Shown: positions 19,859 to 30,663, numbered from the stretch's first letter. The stretch is 64,000 nt of DNA from Aquarana catesbeiana (GCF_042186555.1 NC_133333.1:70629618-70693617), one strand, 5' to 3'. The notes: generated from the letters alone by a model not told the origin. Numbers and translations: made by a program.

Positions 19859-21410
19859 AAAATGAGGTGTAAGTACGCAATCAGGGCGGCTAAAAGGACT
19901 GAGAGACACATAGCGGAGGAGAGAAAAAATAATCCCAAGAAGTTTTTTAAATGTATTAACCGTAAAAAAAGAGGACGGAACACATAGGCCCCATAAAGGA
20001 CGAGGAAGGGAAAGTGGTTACAGATGACAAGGATAAGGCAGCTGTAATGCTTTCTTCTCCTCAGTCTTCACACAGGAAAAGAGGGGTATTCTGACCACGA
20101 CAGTATTGTTAGCTATATGCCACATGATCTACCTTTGTGGCTAACAGAGGCTGGAATCCAGAAAGGATTAGAGAAGCTTAACATAAATCACTGGGACCAG
20201 ATGGCTTACACCCGAGGGTCCTTAACCACTTGTTGACCGCCGCACACACATATACGTCGGCAGATTGGCACAGGTATGCAAATGGGTGTACCTGTACGTC
20301 CCTTTGAATTTGCCCGCGAGTCCTGCAAACTCTTGTCGGCTTGCGATTGTGGCGAAGAGAGGCAGAACGGGGAGATGCCTATATAAACGAGGCATTTCTC
20401 TGTTCTGCCTAGCAACATGACAGGGATCTACTGCTCCCTGTCATCGGGAGCAGTGATCTCTGTCATGTTGTAGTGAGCCCACCCCCCCACAGTTAGAATC
20501 ACTCCCTAGGACACACTTAACCCCTTGATCGCCCCCTGGTGTTTAACCCCTTCCCTGCCAGTGTCATTTATACAGTAATCCGTGGCTATTTGTAGCTCTG
20601 ATCGCTGTATAAATGACAATGGTCCCAAAATAGTGTCAAGTGTCCGATGTGTCCGCCATAATGTCGCAGTCCCGATAAAAGTCACAGATCGTCGCCATAA
20701 AGTAATTGAGTGGGCTACTACATGGCAAATGAAGCTTAATACTGGTAAATGTAAGGTAATGCAATTGGGGGGTAAAAATATAAACACGTTACGCTTTAGG
20801 GGGAAGGATCTAGGGGCTGCGGCTTCCAAAGCCAGCAGAATATTAGCATGCATTAAAAAGGGAATTTACTCCAGAGATGAGACGCTTATTCTGCCACGTT
20901 ATAAAACTCTGGTTCGGCTGCATTTGGAGTATTCCGTCCAGTTCTGGTCACCAATCCTCTGAAAGAATGTTATGGAGCTGGAGAGAATAGGGCAACTAAA
21001 TTAATATGGGAGCTGGAGGACCTCAATTATGAGGAACGACTACAAGTGCTAAATTTATTCTCACTGGAGAAGAGCTGCTTGAGAGGGGATATGATTGTAA
21101 TGTACAAACAGCTCAATGGTGATCCCAGCATAAGTATGAAACTTTTCAGTCCCAGGGAGTGTAAGAGGACATGGGGCCACACGATAAGCGGTTTAACCTT
21201 TAGCTGCGTCAGGGCGGCAAGGATGTGGAACTCTCTAACACAAATCGGTGGTGTCGGCAGGAAGTATGGATAAAAGGCTCTTGGATGTGCATCTTAATGT
21301 AAACATTTTAAGGTGATATGGGAAATTATTTTTCTACACACACACCTACACAGGTTGAACTGGATGGACTGATGTCTTTATTTAACCTTACCAGCGATGT
21401 TATTATCACG
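19859..21410 (+). pseudogene. CR1-like LINE, internally deleted, plus strand
   Basis: The 5' piece (19859-20221) encodes, with frameshifts, KKFFKCINRKK-type and FFSSVFTQEKRGILT motifs upstream of the CR1 reverse transcriptase, and ends at a DGLHPRVL-like segment. A B-type element follows (20222-20700). The 3' piece resumes at about 20705 with EWATTWQMKLNTGKCKVMQLG. It continues through LACIKKGIYSRDE, LVRLHLEYSVQFWSP and FSLEKSCLRGDMIVMYKQLNG to the 3' UTR (GTTGAACTGGATGGACTGA at 21353-21371). The catalytic RT core between the pieces is missing, so this copy is defective. Confidence 0.8.
20222..20700. mobile_element. B-type TTAA element inside CR1
   Basis: TTAACCACTTGTTGACCGCC at 20222 starts blocks shared with 2193-2450 (TACGTCGGCAGATT, GAGGCAGAACGGGG, TTTCTCTGTTCTGCCTA, CTCCCTGTCATCGGGA). 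It contains the hairpin CTCCCTGTCATCGGGAG (about 20430-20448). No TTAA is visible at the right end, so it is 3'-truncated or its insertion went with the deletion of CR1 sequence. Confidence 0.55.
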
Positions 21411-21775
21411 GTCTTGCGGGTTTACATCTTGAGGAGAATGGGGGAGGTTGCTCTCAGTCAGACTTTTATAGATCTAAACGGGTCCTGTGAGTGGATATAG
21501 GGACGGAGCTATAACATATGTATGCTGCCATGTTGGCATCAGGAAAACTTTTTCAGTACAGCACAGTGAACTAACTATAAAACAATTTCAGGGAAACTGA
21601 TACATATGCAACAGAAAAATGTACAGGAATGTTAGTAATTTGCAACTTAAAAAGTGAATACACAGAAAAAAATCTTAATCAAACCCTTTGACTTTTAAAA
21701 CCATGTCACCACTTCTAGGTATACGTGGATGGAGTTTGTAGCATATGGTCAAGTGCATGAGTAAACAAATAATTA
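21411..21775. other. Sequence without recognised feature
   Basis: Short motif-less ORFs only. No repeat border seen. Confidence 0.4.
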
Positions 21776-21983
21776 GACACCTTTCACACAGGGGCGCTTT
21801 GCAGGCGCTACAGCGCTAAAAATAGCACCTGCAAAGCGCCCTGAAAGAGCCGCTGCTGTGTCTCCAATGTGAAAGCCCCGGGGCTTTCACACTGGAGCGG
21901 TGCGCTGGCAGGATGGTAAAAAAAGTAATCTTTGGAGTATACACCGCACTTTGGAGCGGTGTATACCTAGTGTGAAAGGGGTC
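21776..21983. mobile_element. Harbinger-like MITE, 208 bp
   Basis: Starts GACACCTTTCACAC after TTA (21773-21775) and ends GTGTGAAAGGGGTC before TTA (21984-21986). The terminal inverted repeats match with one mismatch in 14, and the TTA duplication fits PIF/Harbinger. The interior has its own palindromes (GGGCGCTTTGCAGGCGCT against AGCACCTGCAAAGCGCCC, and AAAGCCCCGGGGCTTT). Non-coding. Confidence 0.7.
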
Positions 21984-22265
21984 TTATACTAAACAGGTGC
22001 TAATGAGCAACAAGATGATATGTTAAAATACAATCATTAAATCGAACCAAATCAATGCAGGCTTACCCCAGGGACACTCATTCCTTTTAAGCTGTGGAAT
22101 TGCCCTAAACTGGTGCCTTTTTGGATGGAGATAAAGAGCATTACCCCTCAGATATTTTAGTATCAATCATTTGGCTGCTTTTCATAGCACAGAAGTTTAT
22201 AGCACAGAATATACCACTGTCTGCTAACATTTTGTTGCCTGGAAAACCAGGTTAATACCACTTTA

Positions 22266-22604
22266 GGCTACTTTCACACTGCAGTGCCCAGCGGTTAGTG
22301 CTAAAGCACCATTCGCTAGCGACCAAATAAGGGGTTAAAAGCGCCCGTGTTGCAGCGCTTCCGAAGTGCTTTTCAGACGTTTTGGAAGCACTGTCCATTC
22401 ATTTCAATGGGCAGGGCGGTTTTGGGAGCGCTATATAAACCGCTCCCGAACCGCCACAAAGATGCTGCTTGCAGGATTTTTTCTAACGTCCCACAAGCAC
22501 ACCGCCCCAGTGTGAAAAGTCACACTGAAATGAATGGGAGGCGGCTTTCAGGCATTATTTAGAGGCTATTTCTAGCACTAAAATGCCTCAGTGTGAAAGG
22601 GGTC
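22266..22604. mobile_element. Harbinger-like MITE, 339 bp
   Basis: Terminal inverted repeats GGCTACTTTCACACTG and CAGTGTGAAAGGGGTC, flanked by TTA at 22263-22265 and 22605-22607. Same end type as the element at 21776, but a different interior with CCGCTCCC- and GCGCTT-rich palindromic blocks. Confidence 0.7.
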
Positions 22605-22636
22605 TTAGTCAGAGAGAGATTGATATTTCCTCAAAT

Positions 22637-22750
22637 CTTTTTGAGATTATGGTGTAGCTGGCTAATGAAACCTGCTCTAGATGGCTAGAGCATACTTTGT
22701 TAGCCAGCTACACAATGATCTCAAAAAAGCTACACCATAATCTTAAAAAG
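22637..22750. repeat. Inverted repeat with two competing right arms
   Basis: The left arm 22641-22665 pairs with 22700-22724 (25 bp, three mismatches) around a perfect inner stem GCTCTAG/CTAGAGC (22674-22680/22685-22691). A second sequence, 22729-22750, is also complementary to 22637-22658 with one mismatch. Two alternative folds are therefore possible. Confidence 0.7.
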
Positions 22751-23388
22751 ACTTAGTGATTCACCTTTACATTACAATGCTTTTTACAGTGACTGTAATA
22801 GACCCAAACCTTTTATATATCGAAAATGAGCCATCCACACAAAATACAGGTACAGTATTTGAGTATGGATCTTGAGCTTCTCAATCCCCTGTATATTATG
22901 GTTTATATGCCAGAAAACATGCTATTTGTTTATTTCAGAGAATAGTAAGTACTATAGCTACATGTAGATATGTAAATTTTCAATATTCTAGGAGGGCAGG
23001 GGAAGAAATGTTTATATACTATTTATTTAAGGCTGTTTGTTGAAACCTTTATATCTGATTTCAAAAGTCAAACCAAATCAGCTGTGCAGGAGAAATGAAA
23101 CTGGATGAGAAAGTCAATCTGTACTAATAAATGAAAGCTGAACTTCAGGCACAAAACTTCCATTTCAATTTATTTTTCAATAGCCACAAAAGATGTAAAT
23201 CCTTTTTTTTTTTTTTTTTTTTGTGCACCAAATACCTTAGCAAAGCCACACGCACAGAATAATACATTTTCTTAGTTAAACAGTATGGGACACAGGAACT
23301 TTAGTTTTTATCATGACGTGTGCCCAGACTAAGAGCTTTGGGATGCACACCCTAATGCAAAACACACGTGTGTGTGTGCATGTATATA
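22751..23388. other. Sequence without recognised gene
   Basis: AT-rich; poly-T at 23203-23222 and a short TG repeat at about 23368-23380. No coding motif. Confidence 0.45.
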
Positions 23389-24624
23389 CACTATATTGCT
23401 AAAAGTATTGGGACACCCCTCCAAGTCATTGGATTCAGGTGTTCCAATCCCCTCCATGGCCATAGGTGTATAAAATCAAGCACCTAGGCATGCAGACTGC
23501 TTCTACAAACATTTGTGAATGTTTGAATTTGGGTTGCTCTCGGGAGCTCAGTGAATTCAAGCGTGGTACTGTGATAGGTTGCCACATATGCAATAAGTCC
23601 ATCTGTGAAATTTCCTTGCTACTAAATATTCCACAGTCAACTGTTAGTGGTATTATTACAAATTGGAAGCAACTGGGAACAGCAACTCCACATAAAATGA
23701 TAGAGCGGGGTCAACGCATGCTGAAGCGCGCAGTACGCAGAAGTCGCCCAGTCTGCAGAGTTCATCGCTACTGACCTCTAAACTTCCTTTGGCCTTTAGA
23801 TTGGCACAACAGTGCGAAGAGAGCTTCATGCAATGGGTTTCCATGCCCAAGCATCTTCATCCAAGCCTTACGAAACCAAGTGCAATCTAAAGCACCGGAT
23901 GCAGTGGTGTAAAGCACACCGCCACCTGACTCTAGAGCAGTGGCTATGTGTTCTCTGGAGTGACAATTCACGCTTCTCTGTCTGGCAATCCGATGGATGT
24001 ATCTGGGTTTAATAGTTGCCAGGAGAACGGTACTTGCCTGACTGCATTGTGCCAAGTCTAAAGTTTGGTGGAGGAGGGATTATGGTGTGGAGTGTTTTTT
24101 TTTTTTTTTTTTTTTAAGGGGTTGGGCTTGGCCCCTTGGTTCCAGGGAACTTTTACAACGTCAGCATACCAAGACATTTTGGACAATTTCATGCTCCTAA
24201 ACTTTGTGGGAACACTTTGGGGATGGCCCCTTCCTGTTCAAACACGACTGCGCACCAGTGCACAGACAAGGTCCATAAAGACATGGATGAGTGAGTTTTG
24301 GGTGGAGGAACTTGACTGGCCTACAGAGTCCTGACCTCAACCCAATTGAACACTTTTGGGATGAATTGGAGCAAAAACTACGAGCCGGGTCTTCTCGTCC
24401 AACATCAGTGCCTGACCTCACAAATGTGCTTCTGGAAGAATGATCAAACATTCCCATAGATACACTCGTAAACCTTGTGGGCGGCCTTCCCAGAAGAGTT
24501 GAAGCTGTTATAGCTGCAAATGGTGGGCCAGCTCATTATTGAACCCTATGGACTAAAACTGGGATGCCATTAAAGTTCATATGAGTGTAAAGGCAGGCAT
24601 CCCAATACTTTTGGCAATATAGTG
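23389..24624 (+). mobile_element. Tc1/mariner transposon, defective
   Basis: Ends CACTATATTGCTAAAAGTAT (23389) and ATACTTTTGGCAATATAGTG (ending 24624) are inverted repeats with one mismatch, extending into ATTGGGACACC/GGCATCCCAAT. TA precedes the left end, and TG follows the right end where TA is expected. The 1.24-kb length fits a Tc1 element with one transposase gene. Confidence 0.88.
23466..24545 (+). pseudogene. Tc1-type transposase, broken
   Basis: The first open segment (23466-23774) carries the N-terminal DNA-binding region, with ELSEFKRGTVIGCHICNKS and a second helix-turn-helix around SLLLNIPQSTVSGIITNWKQLGT. After a frame change, WCKAHRHLTLEQWLCVLWSDNSRFSVWQSDG contains the first part of the DDE catalytic domain, including the WSD Asp (about 23950-24005). 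A stop and a poly-T insertion (24097-24115) follow. LDWPTESPDLNPIEHFWDELE-like sequence with the last acidic residue region appears at 24310-24370, in pieces. Inactive by multiple frameshifts. Confidence 0.85.
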
Positions 24625-24919
24625 TGTATACTGACCATGTCAGTTGGGCAGAGATTGGTGTAAGTAAGGGAGTGGACAGTGGCCGTCGTTTTTACTTTTA
24701 TTTTTTTTATTTTTTTTTTTTAATTTAAATTTTTCTTACCTTTTTTTGTTTTTAGGGCTTTGGTGGGGAATCTGCGCCACACAGAGTGATTAGGGTGTGC
24801 CTAGGCACACGTGACACACCCAGTGTGTACGCTTATGTATCATGGGTTATATGCAGCTACTTTCTTGTGACTGGCACTGGCAAAAAAGAGAAGGCTGCAG
24901 GGACTATATAATCACTCCC
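24625..24919. other. Low-complexity AT-rich spacer
   Basis: T-rich tracts at 24690-24750. No gene seen. Confidence 0.5.
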
Positions 24920-25203
24920 TGTCAGATCACCTTGAAGCTAGGTGACAGGCTGACTGCTGCGGATGGGAGTCAGGGTGGTAAGGAAGGCAGGGCCGCTGGA
25001 ACACCAACACGGATCCCACCGGGGTTAGAGCATAAGATTCCCTAGGGTGCGGAGTCTAAGAGCCAGCAGGTGTTCACCAGAGCCTCTAGTGGTGAGGATG
25101 GACTGGGCTGCAACTGGCTCCAGGTCGCAACCCCCAGGGTCCCCCAGCTCACGCCCACAGTAGGCAACAGATAGGGATAGTAAGGGACAAGCCAAGGTCA
25201 GAG
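24920..25203 (-). repeat. Gypsy 3' LTR, truncated
   Basis: About 250 bp (24952-25203) is nearly identical to 26313-26551 in direct orientation. Compared with the right LTR it lacks about 40 bp after GCTAGGTGACAG, and everything past about 25203 has been lost into the internal region. Confidence 0.85.
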
Positions 25204-25278
25204 CCAGTTGCAGCCCAGTCAAAGTGTGGAGAATGGAGCCGTAACCATTGAATACCTAATATGATAGGAGATGAAGCC

Positions 25279-26220
25279 TTAGGTAAGACTCCTGGTGGAG
25301 TGTCCCATCTTAACAAGGAGGGTCTGGAAGCGTATAGGGCCCCCTGGGAGAACATTGCCATCGCCAAGACCACCAATGGCGTTGTAAGGGGCAAAAGGGG
25401 AAGTCTCATGGAAAATGCAGTTTCCCAATCCATGAAATTGCCAGTGGCTCAGGCTGCCTAAGGAATGGGGAGTGCTGGCGTTTTTTTTTTTTTCCAGGAG
25501 CCTCTCCTGAAAGCGAATATCGATCTGGTTACACAAGGTGATGACACCGTCCAGATCAGCAGGAAGGGATCTTCCTGCTAATTCATCCTTCACTCTATCA
25601 GAGAGGCCATGTAAAAAGGTTGCAACTAGGGCCTCATTATTCCAGCTTAATTCAGCTGTGGGGATGCAGAACTGAAGAGCATACTGTCCCACAGAAGCGG
25701 ACTCTTGACGGAGACGGAAAAGAGCGCTAGCCGCTGAGGACACACGACCCGGTTGCTCGAAGATATTCTGAAAAAGTTTCAAGAAATCAGACAGGCTAGA
25801 AACCCATGGATCTTGCAGTTCCCACAGAGGGGCAGCCCAAGCTAGCGCCTCGCCGGACAGGAGGGATATAATATAGGCTACTTTTGCCCGATCAGACAGG
25901 AAGTTCTGGGGCTGAAGTTAAAAATGAATTCTGCACTGGCTAAGGAACCCCCTGCAAGCCTTGGAGTCCCCAGAGAAATGGGCCGGAGCTGGCAGTTGTA
26001 ACGAATGTGTGGCTACGACTGGTGCGATAGGTGCAGCAGCAGATAGCAGTTGAGGTTGTTGAACCAGGGGTCCTAATGAGGCCTGAACCTGTTCAAAACG
26101 GGATGCCAAATCCTGAAGGAATCGCATCACCTGGGTCTGATGCGATTCCTGGGTCTCAAGTCTGCGAACTAAGCCCTGCAACGGATCATCTGCGGGTAGC
26201 AGCACATCAGCCGGGTCCAT
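25279..26220 (-). pseudogene. Gypsy gag polyprotein, one premature stop
   Basis: ATG at 26220, only 12 bases from the LTR. The frame reads MDPADVLLP, then an amphipathic coiled-coil-like segment (residues 15-50), a Pro/Ala linker and LPAPAHFSGDSKACRGFL, the typical entry to the retrotransposon gag domain. A TAA at 25918-25920 interrupts. The same frame then continues with LSDRAKVAYIISLLSGEALAWA and ALFRLRQESASVGQYALQF, ending at 25279. No CCHC knuckle is visible. The product would form virus-like particles in the cytoplasm. The left end (about 25279-25470) reads on into sequence next to the truncated LTR. Confidence 0.85.
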
Positions 26221-26232
26221 GGCTGATCAAAC
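26221..26232 (-). promoter_or_regulatory. Putative self-priming primer-binding site
   Basis: The 12 bases between LTR and gag start (minus strand GTTTGATCAGCC) leave no room for a normal 18-base tRNA site. Eight of ten bases can pair with GCTAATCAAC at 26738-26729, the predicted RNA 5' end inside the LTR. Tf1/sushi-group elements are known to prime from their own RNA. Confidence 0.5.
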
Positions 26233-26910
26233 TGTCAGGTCAACTTGAGGCTAGGTGACAGATGCACACCGTTGGGATCAGGAGTGCACCGCAGGGTAGT
26301 GGACCCTACGGCTGACTGCTGCGGATGGGAGTCAGGGTGGTAAGGAAGGCAGGGCCGCTGGAACACCAACACGGATCCCACTGCTGTTAGAGCGTAAGAT
26401 TCCCTAGGGTGCGGAGTCTAAGAGCCAGCAGGTGTTCACCATAGCCTCTAGTGGTGAGGATGGACTGGGCTGCAACTGGCTCCAGGTCGCATCCCCCCCA
26501 CAGTAGGTAACAGATAGGGATAGTAAGGGACAAGCAAAGGTCGGGGCCACAAGCAGACCAGGACAACAGAGTTCACGCAAAAGGTTCAGGGTCACAGGCA
26601 AACAGGGATAGTTGGGGACACGAGCAGACAGGAATAGTCGGGAACATGCCAAGGTCCGTAACAGAGACAAACTAAGAGCACAAGGCAAACAGGAACCAGG
26701 AAGCCAAACACACAATGAATACACAATGGTTGATTAGCACTGCTGGCTTGCAGTGCACAGGTTAATATAGGGTTCCCTGATAGGGCCTGGGGTGGGGCCA
26801 TGCTTAGAGGAGAGGTTATAAAACCAGCCAGGTGTGAGTGGCTAGCCTCTTAGTCTGAACACATGAGGAGAAGGTAAGCTGACAGAGAAGATTACTGCAT
26901 AACCATGACA
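26233..26910 (-). repeat. Gypsy 5' LTR
   Basis: 678 bp, plus-strand ends TGTCAGG...CATGACA (5-bp inverted ends, TG..CA). On the minus strand TATATTAA lies at 26769-26762, about 31 bases before the predicted transcript start. Confidence 0.82.
26762..26769 (-). promoter_or_regulatory. LTR TATA box
   Basis: Minus-strand TATATTAA in the 5' LTR. The distance of about 31 bases to GCTAATCAAC (from 26738) fits a TATA-directed start. Confidence 0.5.
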
Positions 26911-27599
26911 CTCCCACTCCCAGCTAGCATCAGTGTTTTGCTAGTGTCCTTGATGGATCTCTTCTTTGTACTCCCTGTTCCGGGTCACCTCATCGCTGTG
27001 ATAGCTTCTGATTGACTATCACAGTGATCAGCCACCCTTGTGTTTCTCTCTCTGTGAATGGTGAGGAAAGATGTATACACTGCATCTCTCTCTAGGAGGG
27101 ATACACAAACTGTGTAAAAATAAAAAAAAATAAAAATTAGAAGAGAGATGAATACCTTGATCAAGGTTAGTGTTTGGGTCAGGCAAGGGTCAAAAGGTCA
27201 GTGTCAGTATATTTTGGGCAGATTTTTAAAATTTTTTTATTAGTATCAGTGTGTTTTTAGGTAGAATAAAAAAAGACGCAAAATGTGCACTTTCATTTCT
27301 GAGTTGTACTACGGGTACAAACAACATACACATATGTGGCATCGCTGCGATCTTCGGAAGCAGAATTTATTTTGGGTTGTTCTTTAATGGAAGGTCATGG
27401 TAGTAACAAGAAATATACAGCTAAATTTAAACTTTAAATTTTTTTTTTTTTACTATTTTGGGACAGTTTTCCGGGAGATATTCAGTACCATTTACCACCA
27501 AATGATAGCCCAATTTGTCATGAAAAAAAGGTATAATCCACCTGGATGCACAAAGTAGTTGTGGTGATATGTATGGTTTTACTAACACACTTCAAAGTT
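26911..27599. repeat. Unclassified interspersed repeat, probable
   Basis: A/T-rich with tracts at 27120-27130 and 27439-27450. Some phrases (ATTTACCACCAAATGATAGCCCAATTTGTC) resemble the interior of the A-type MITEs (2748-2785 and 61105-61145). No ends found, no gene. Confidence 0.35.
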
Positions 27600-27870
27600 G
27601 CAAAACACCACTGCTTTGATCTTATCAGAATTCATGCTCACTCCTGCTGGAGGAATGATGTATCCCAAGAACTAGATCTCAGTTTTCTCAGTCAGTATTC
27701 TCCAGTTTGATGTAAAGTTGATTCCGCATTATTATTTCTATGATGAAGGAGCATTGCAAGCTTGTCTACACTAAGTTATCAGAAAAAAATAGATCATCAT
27801 CCAGATATGCTATTACAAACTGGTCCAACAAATTTTAATGAAATGTGGAAAAGTAGAGCGAGCATTACAA
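27600..27870 (-). pseudogene. Gypsy reverse transcriptase fragment
   Basis: Read on the minus strand, around 27690-27610, the sequence gives LGYIIPPAGVSMNSDKIKAV, the conserved stretch after the YxDD core of Gypsy reverse transcriptase. No open frame spans it. Orientation is opposite to the pol fragment at 28270, so this locus is rearranged. Confidence 0.6.
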
Positions 27871-28269
27871 AGGACCAAAAGGCTTTGTCTGAACAAGGCC
27901 CCTACAAAATTCTTGAGGCAGGATCGTACATTCAGAGCTGCTTTCCCTGAGAGGTCCAGACAACATCCACGATGAGGGAGTTCCAGGTCCCTATCGTTAG
28001 TACAGGACCCGGGGCTCCCAGTGAGACCCCGGACTCTGTGCTGTGGCACGCTCCCAGCACAAAGACCAAAACGCATATATGCGCCCCCCCCCCCCCCCCG
28101 AAAAAAAATCCCAGGCTAGTGAGGCCGCATATATGTGTACTGTCAGTGTGAAGGAAGGAAATACACGAATTTGTTGGATTTGCCCACTTTTAAAGAGGAT
28201 TCATAAGGTAATTGCTCCAATTATATAGCTGATGAAAAAGGGGGTGCCCTTTTTGTTGTCACTCGAGGT
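27871..28269. other. Rearranged Gypsy-adjacent sequence
   Basis: 27893-27975 is the reverse complement, with differences, of 28665-28755 (for example TTGAGGCAGGATCGTACATTCAGAG against CTGAATGTACAATCCTGCCTCAA), so one Gypsy segment occurs in both orientations. A C-run lies at 28083-28099. Confidence 0.55.
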
Positions 28270-29468
28270 ACAAGCTACCTTTTTAGTAAAGTAAAGACTT
28301 TGTTCACTTGTGCACCAATACTGATACATCCTGAACTACATTTCATTGTACAAGTTAATGCTTCAGATTCTGCTGTGAGCTATCCTTTCTCAGTGAATTG
28401 GAGAAGGGATGCATTAAGTGTGTGCCTATTTCTCTTGATTGATGTCTTCAGCGAGAAGAATTATGACATTGGAAATGAGGAGTTATTGGCAATTATGGAA
28501 GCATTTTCTTAGTTGAGGCATCTGCTGGAAGGGGCTAACATCTTGTAACTGTTTTTACTGATCATAAAAATTTAGAATGAAATATTGTCATGTAGACAAG
28601 CACGTTGGACCCTATTCCTCTCCAGGTTCAATTTTGTTATTTCTTATCAGGATGGTAAGGCTGATACCTTATCGTGGATGTTGTCTGGACCTCTCCAGGA
28701 AAGCCAGCTCTGAATGTACAATCCTGCCTCAAAAGAATATTGTAGGGGCCTCAGTTTCCAAGACATTTAACCTCGAGTACAAGAACAGCTTTTGGATTCA
28801 AGCCTATTGTCTCTAATTTATGTACCTCATTTGGTTCAGGGAGAAGCCCTCAGGTCGGTTCATGAAACCTAAACTTGCTAGGCCTTTTGGGATTTTTAAG
28901 ACAGGAGGACTTTTATCAAGTTCATTTTCATGGCCTGGTTACAAGAAAGATGTCGAGCAATGTGGCCTTGTGTCTGACCTGTGCACGCAATAAGTCTCCT
29001 CAATCTTCTCCTTTTTGGGGCTACTCCAACCGCTTTCTGTTCCATCAAGACAAAGGGTTGTCAGTTTCTATGGACTTTGTGATCAGTCTTCCTCCCTTGA
29101 AAGAGATTACCACCATCTTGGTAGTCACTGACCGTCTCGCTAAGATGGCTCATTTTTTACCATTTAAGGGGGTACTCACTGCTGAACAAGCTGTGGAGTT
29201 GACGGTTCGAGATGTTTTTAAACTCCATGGAATGCTTGATGATGTGGTGTCTGACAGAGGAGTATAGTTCACATTGCAATTTTGGAAAAGCTTTTGCTCC
29301 GCTTTAGGTGTTACAATTAATCTATCCTCTGCTTTTCATCCTTAGGCTAATGGTCAGACCCGGAGGACCAATCAAACTTTGCAGTAGTACCTTCGATGTT
29401 TTGTGATTTATAGTCCGGATGACTGGGTGACTATCTTCCCACAGCAGTTTGCTTATAACCATTCTAAA
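28270..29468 (+). pseudogene. Gypsy pol fragment: RNase H and integrase
   Basis: RNase H remnants: APILIHPELHFIVQVNASDSAVS, then EKNYDIGNEELLAIMEAF and DHKN-like sequence (28300-28575). KADTLS ends the connection. Integrase: the zinc region is blurred, then CLTCARNKSPQ, PLKEITTILVVTDRLAKMAHFLPFKG with the first catalytic Asp, VSDRGV with the second (about 28970-29265), and NLSSAFHP-ANGQTRRTNQTLQ with the final Glu region altered. Stops occur at several points. The locus is cut by an L1 at about 29469. Confidence 0.8.
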
Positions 29469-29859
29469 GGAGGGGGCGGGGTTTTTGCATGGCGCTGGCT
29501 GGAGGTGTCTAAGCAGAGCTCCGTCTGAGGCATGGCTTATTTCTACGCAATAATGCGGCAGGTATGGTCCAGAATCTTGAAAATTCAATCAAGGAGGAAC
29601 TTGCTGCAGTCCACACTGATCTTTCACATGTGCTAGTCCGGAGATTCCCGAGCAACGCCAAAACATCCACGAGGAGGCCAATAAGGAATTAAAAGACAAA
29701 GTAACTCAACTGGCTATTGCCCACCAAGCCTCTACAAATTGGAGGATCTGGAACAGAAATCGTTGGAACAACCTCCACATTCAGGACCTCCCAGAGGCAA
29801 CTAAAGATGCTTACCTGGCAGATGCCAACACTGTGCTTGAACAACCGGCTATAGCTCCA

Positions 29860-30289
29860 TTAAAGTGGATGTAAACCCTCACCTATACCCAGTGAAGCGA
29901 ACAGCTTCAGATGATACACAGGGATGAAACCTGTCTCCCTACATAAGTTTTACATGCATATCTGCTGTCAGCACTGAGTGTGAAGTCTGGGCATACAGCC
30001 AAGACAGCTAATTGGAGGAAAGGCACACACCCCCACTCCACATATGCAGAGTCTCAAAACTGTTTTCTGAATAGTTTAGCTCTCTGTCAATCTATTTATA
30101 GCAGCCTCCCCGACACAAATTTCAGTCTGGTTTTATCCAGTTGACTGAGAACTTGTCAGAAGTTATCAGGCTGATAAAAAAAGAACGGGGCAGGAGAAAG
30201 CCACGGGACTTAGTGCTTTAAAGAGAGATAAGAAAACACTGCAAATATGTCAGCTCAAATTTCGTGAATCAGGTTTACATCTACTTTAA
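29860..30289. mobile_element. TTAA MITE, 430 bp
   Basis: Terminal inverted repeats TTAAAGTGGATGTAAACC (29860) and GGTTTACATCTACTTTAA (ending 30289) differ at one base in 18, with TTAA at both borders. Non-coding. It sits inside the L1 ORF1 reading region. Confidence 0.78.
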
Positions 30290-30663
30290 AGAGGAAGTAA
30301 ACCGTGATGGATTTTACTTGCTTTCTTTTTCCCTGCAAAGTAAAAGCATAATGTGCTAGTATGCATTGCATACTAGCAATTGTGACACTTGCCTGCAAAC
30401 GAAGCCTGTGTTGTCCCCGCTGCAAGCCGCATCCATCTTCACCCCTCTTCCTTCCGGGGCTGCTGACTCCGGCTCTGTGACTGACTGGAGCCGCTTGACA
30501 TCATTCCCGCGCACCCGTGCAGGAGCTAACAGTCACGGGCGCAGTACAAAATAAATATCTCCTAAACGGCGCACGTTGAGGAGATATTTACAGTACCTAT
30601 AGGTAAGCCTTATTATAGGCTTACCTATAGGTACAACTTGTAAATGGAGGTTTACAACCTCTA
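30286..30663. mobile_element. Second TTAA MITE sharing the border TTAA
   Basis: Begins TTAAAGAGGAAGTAAACC at the same TTAA that closes the preceding MITE. It ends GGTTTACAACCTCTAA near 30663 (one base of the last TTAA changed). It contains the inverted block ACCTATAGGTAAGCCT / AGGCTTACCTATAGGT at 30594-30632, partly shared with the MITE at 35731. Confidence 0.65.

Larger units (their letters stand above)
24920..26910 (-). mobile_element. Gypsy (Tf1/sushi-like) LTR element, gag only
   Basis: LTR sequence lies at both ends, with the 5-bp duplication CTCCC outside (24915-24919 and 26911-26915). The right (5') LTR is 26233-26910; the left (3') LTR survives as 24920 to about 25203. Between them lies only a gag frame on the minus strand. 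Protease, reverse transcriptase, RNase H and integrase are absent, so it depended on another element. The gag sequence resembles sushi-type gags. Confidence 0.82.

Noticed and set aside
25261..25461. 66-codon plus-strand ORF within the Gypsy region
   Set aside because: It is the antisense shadow of gag.
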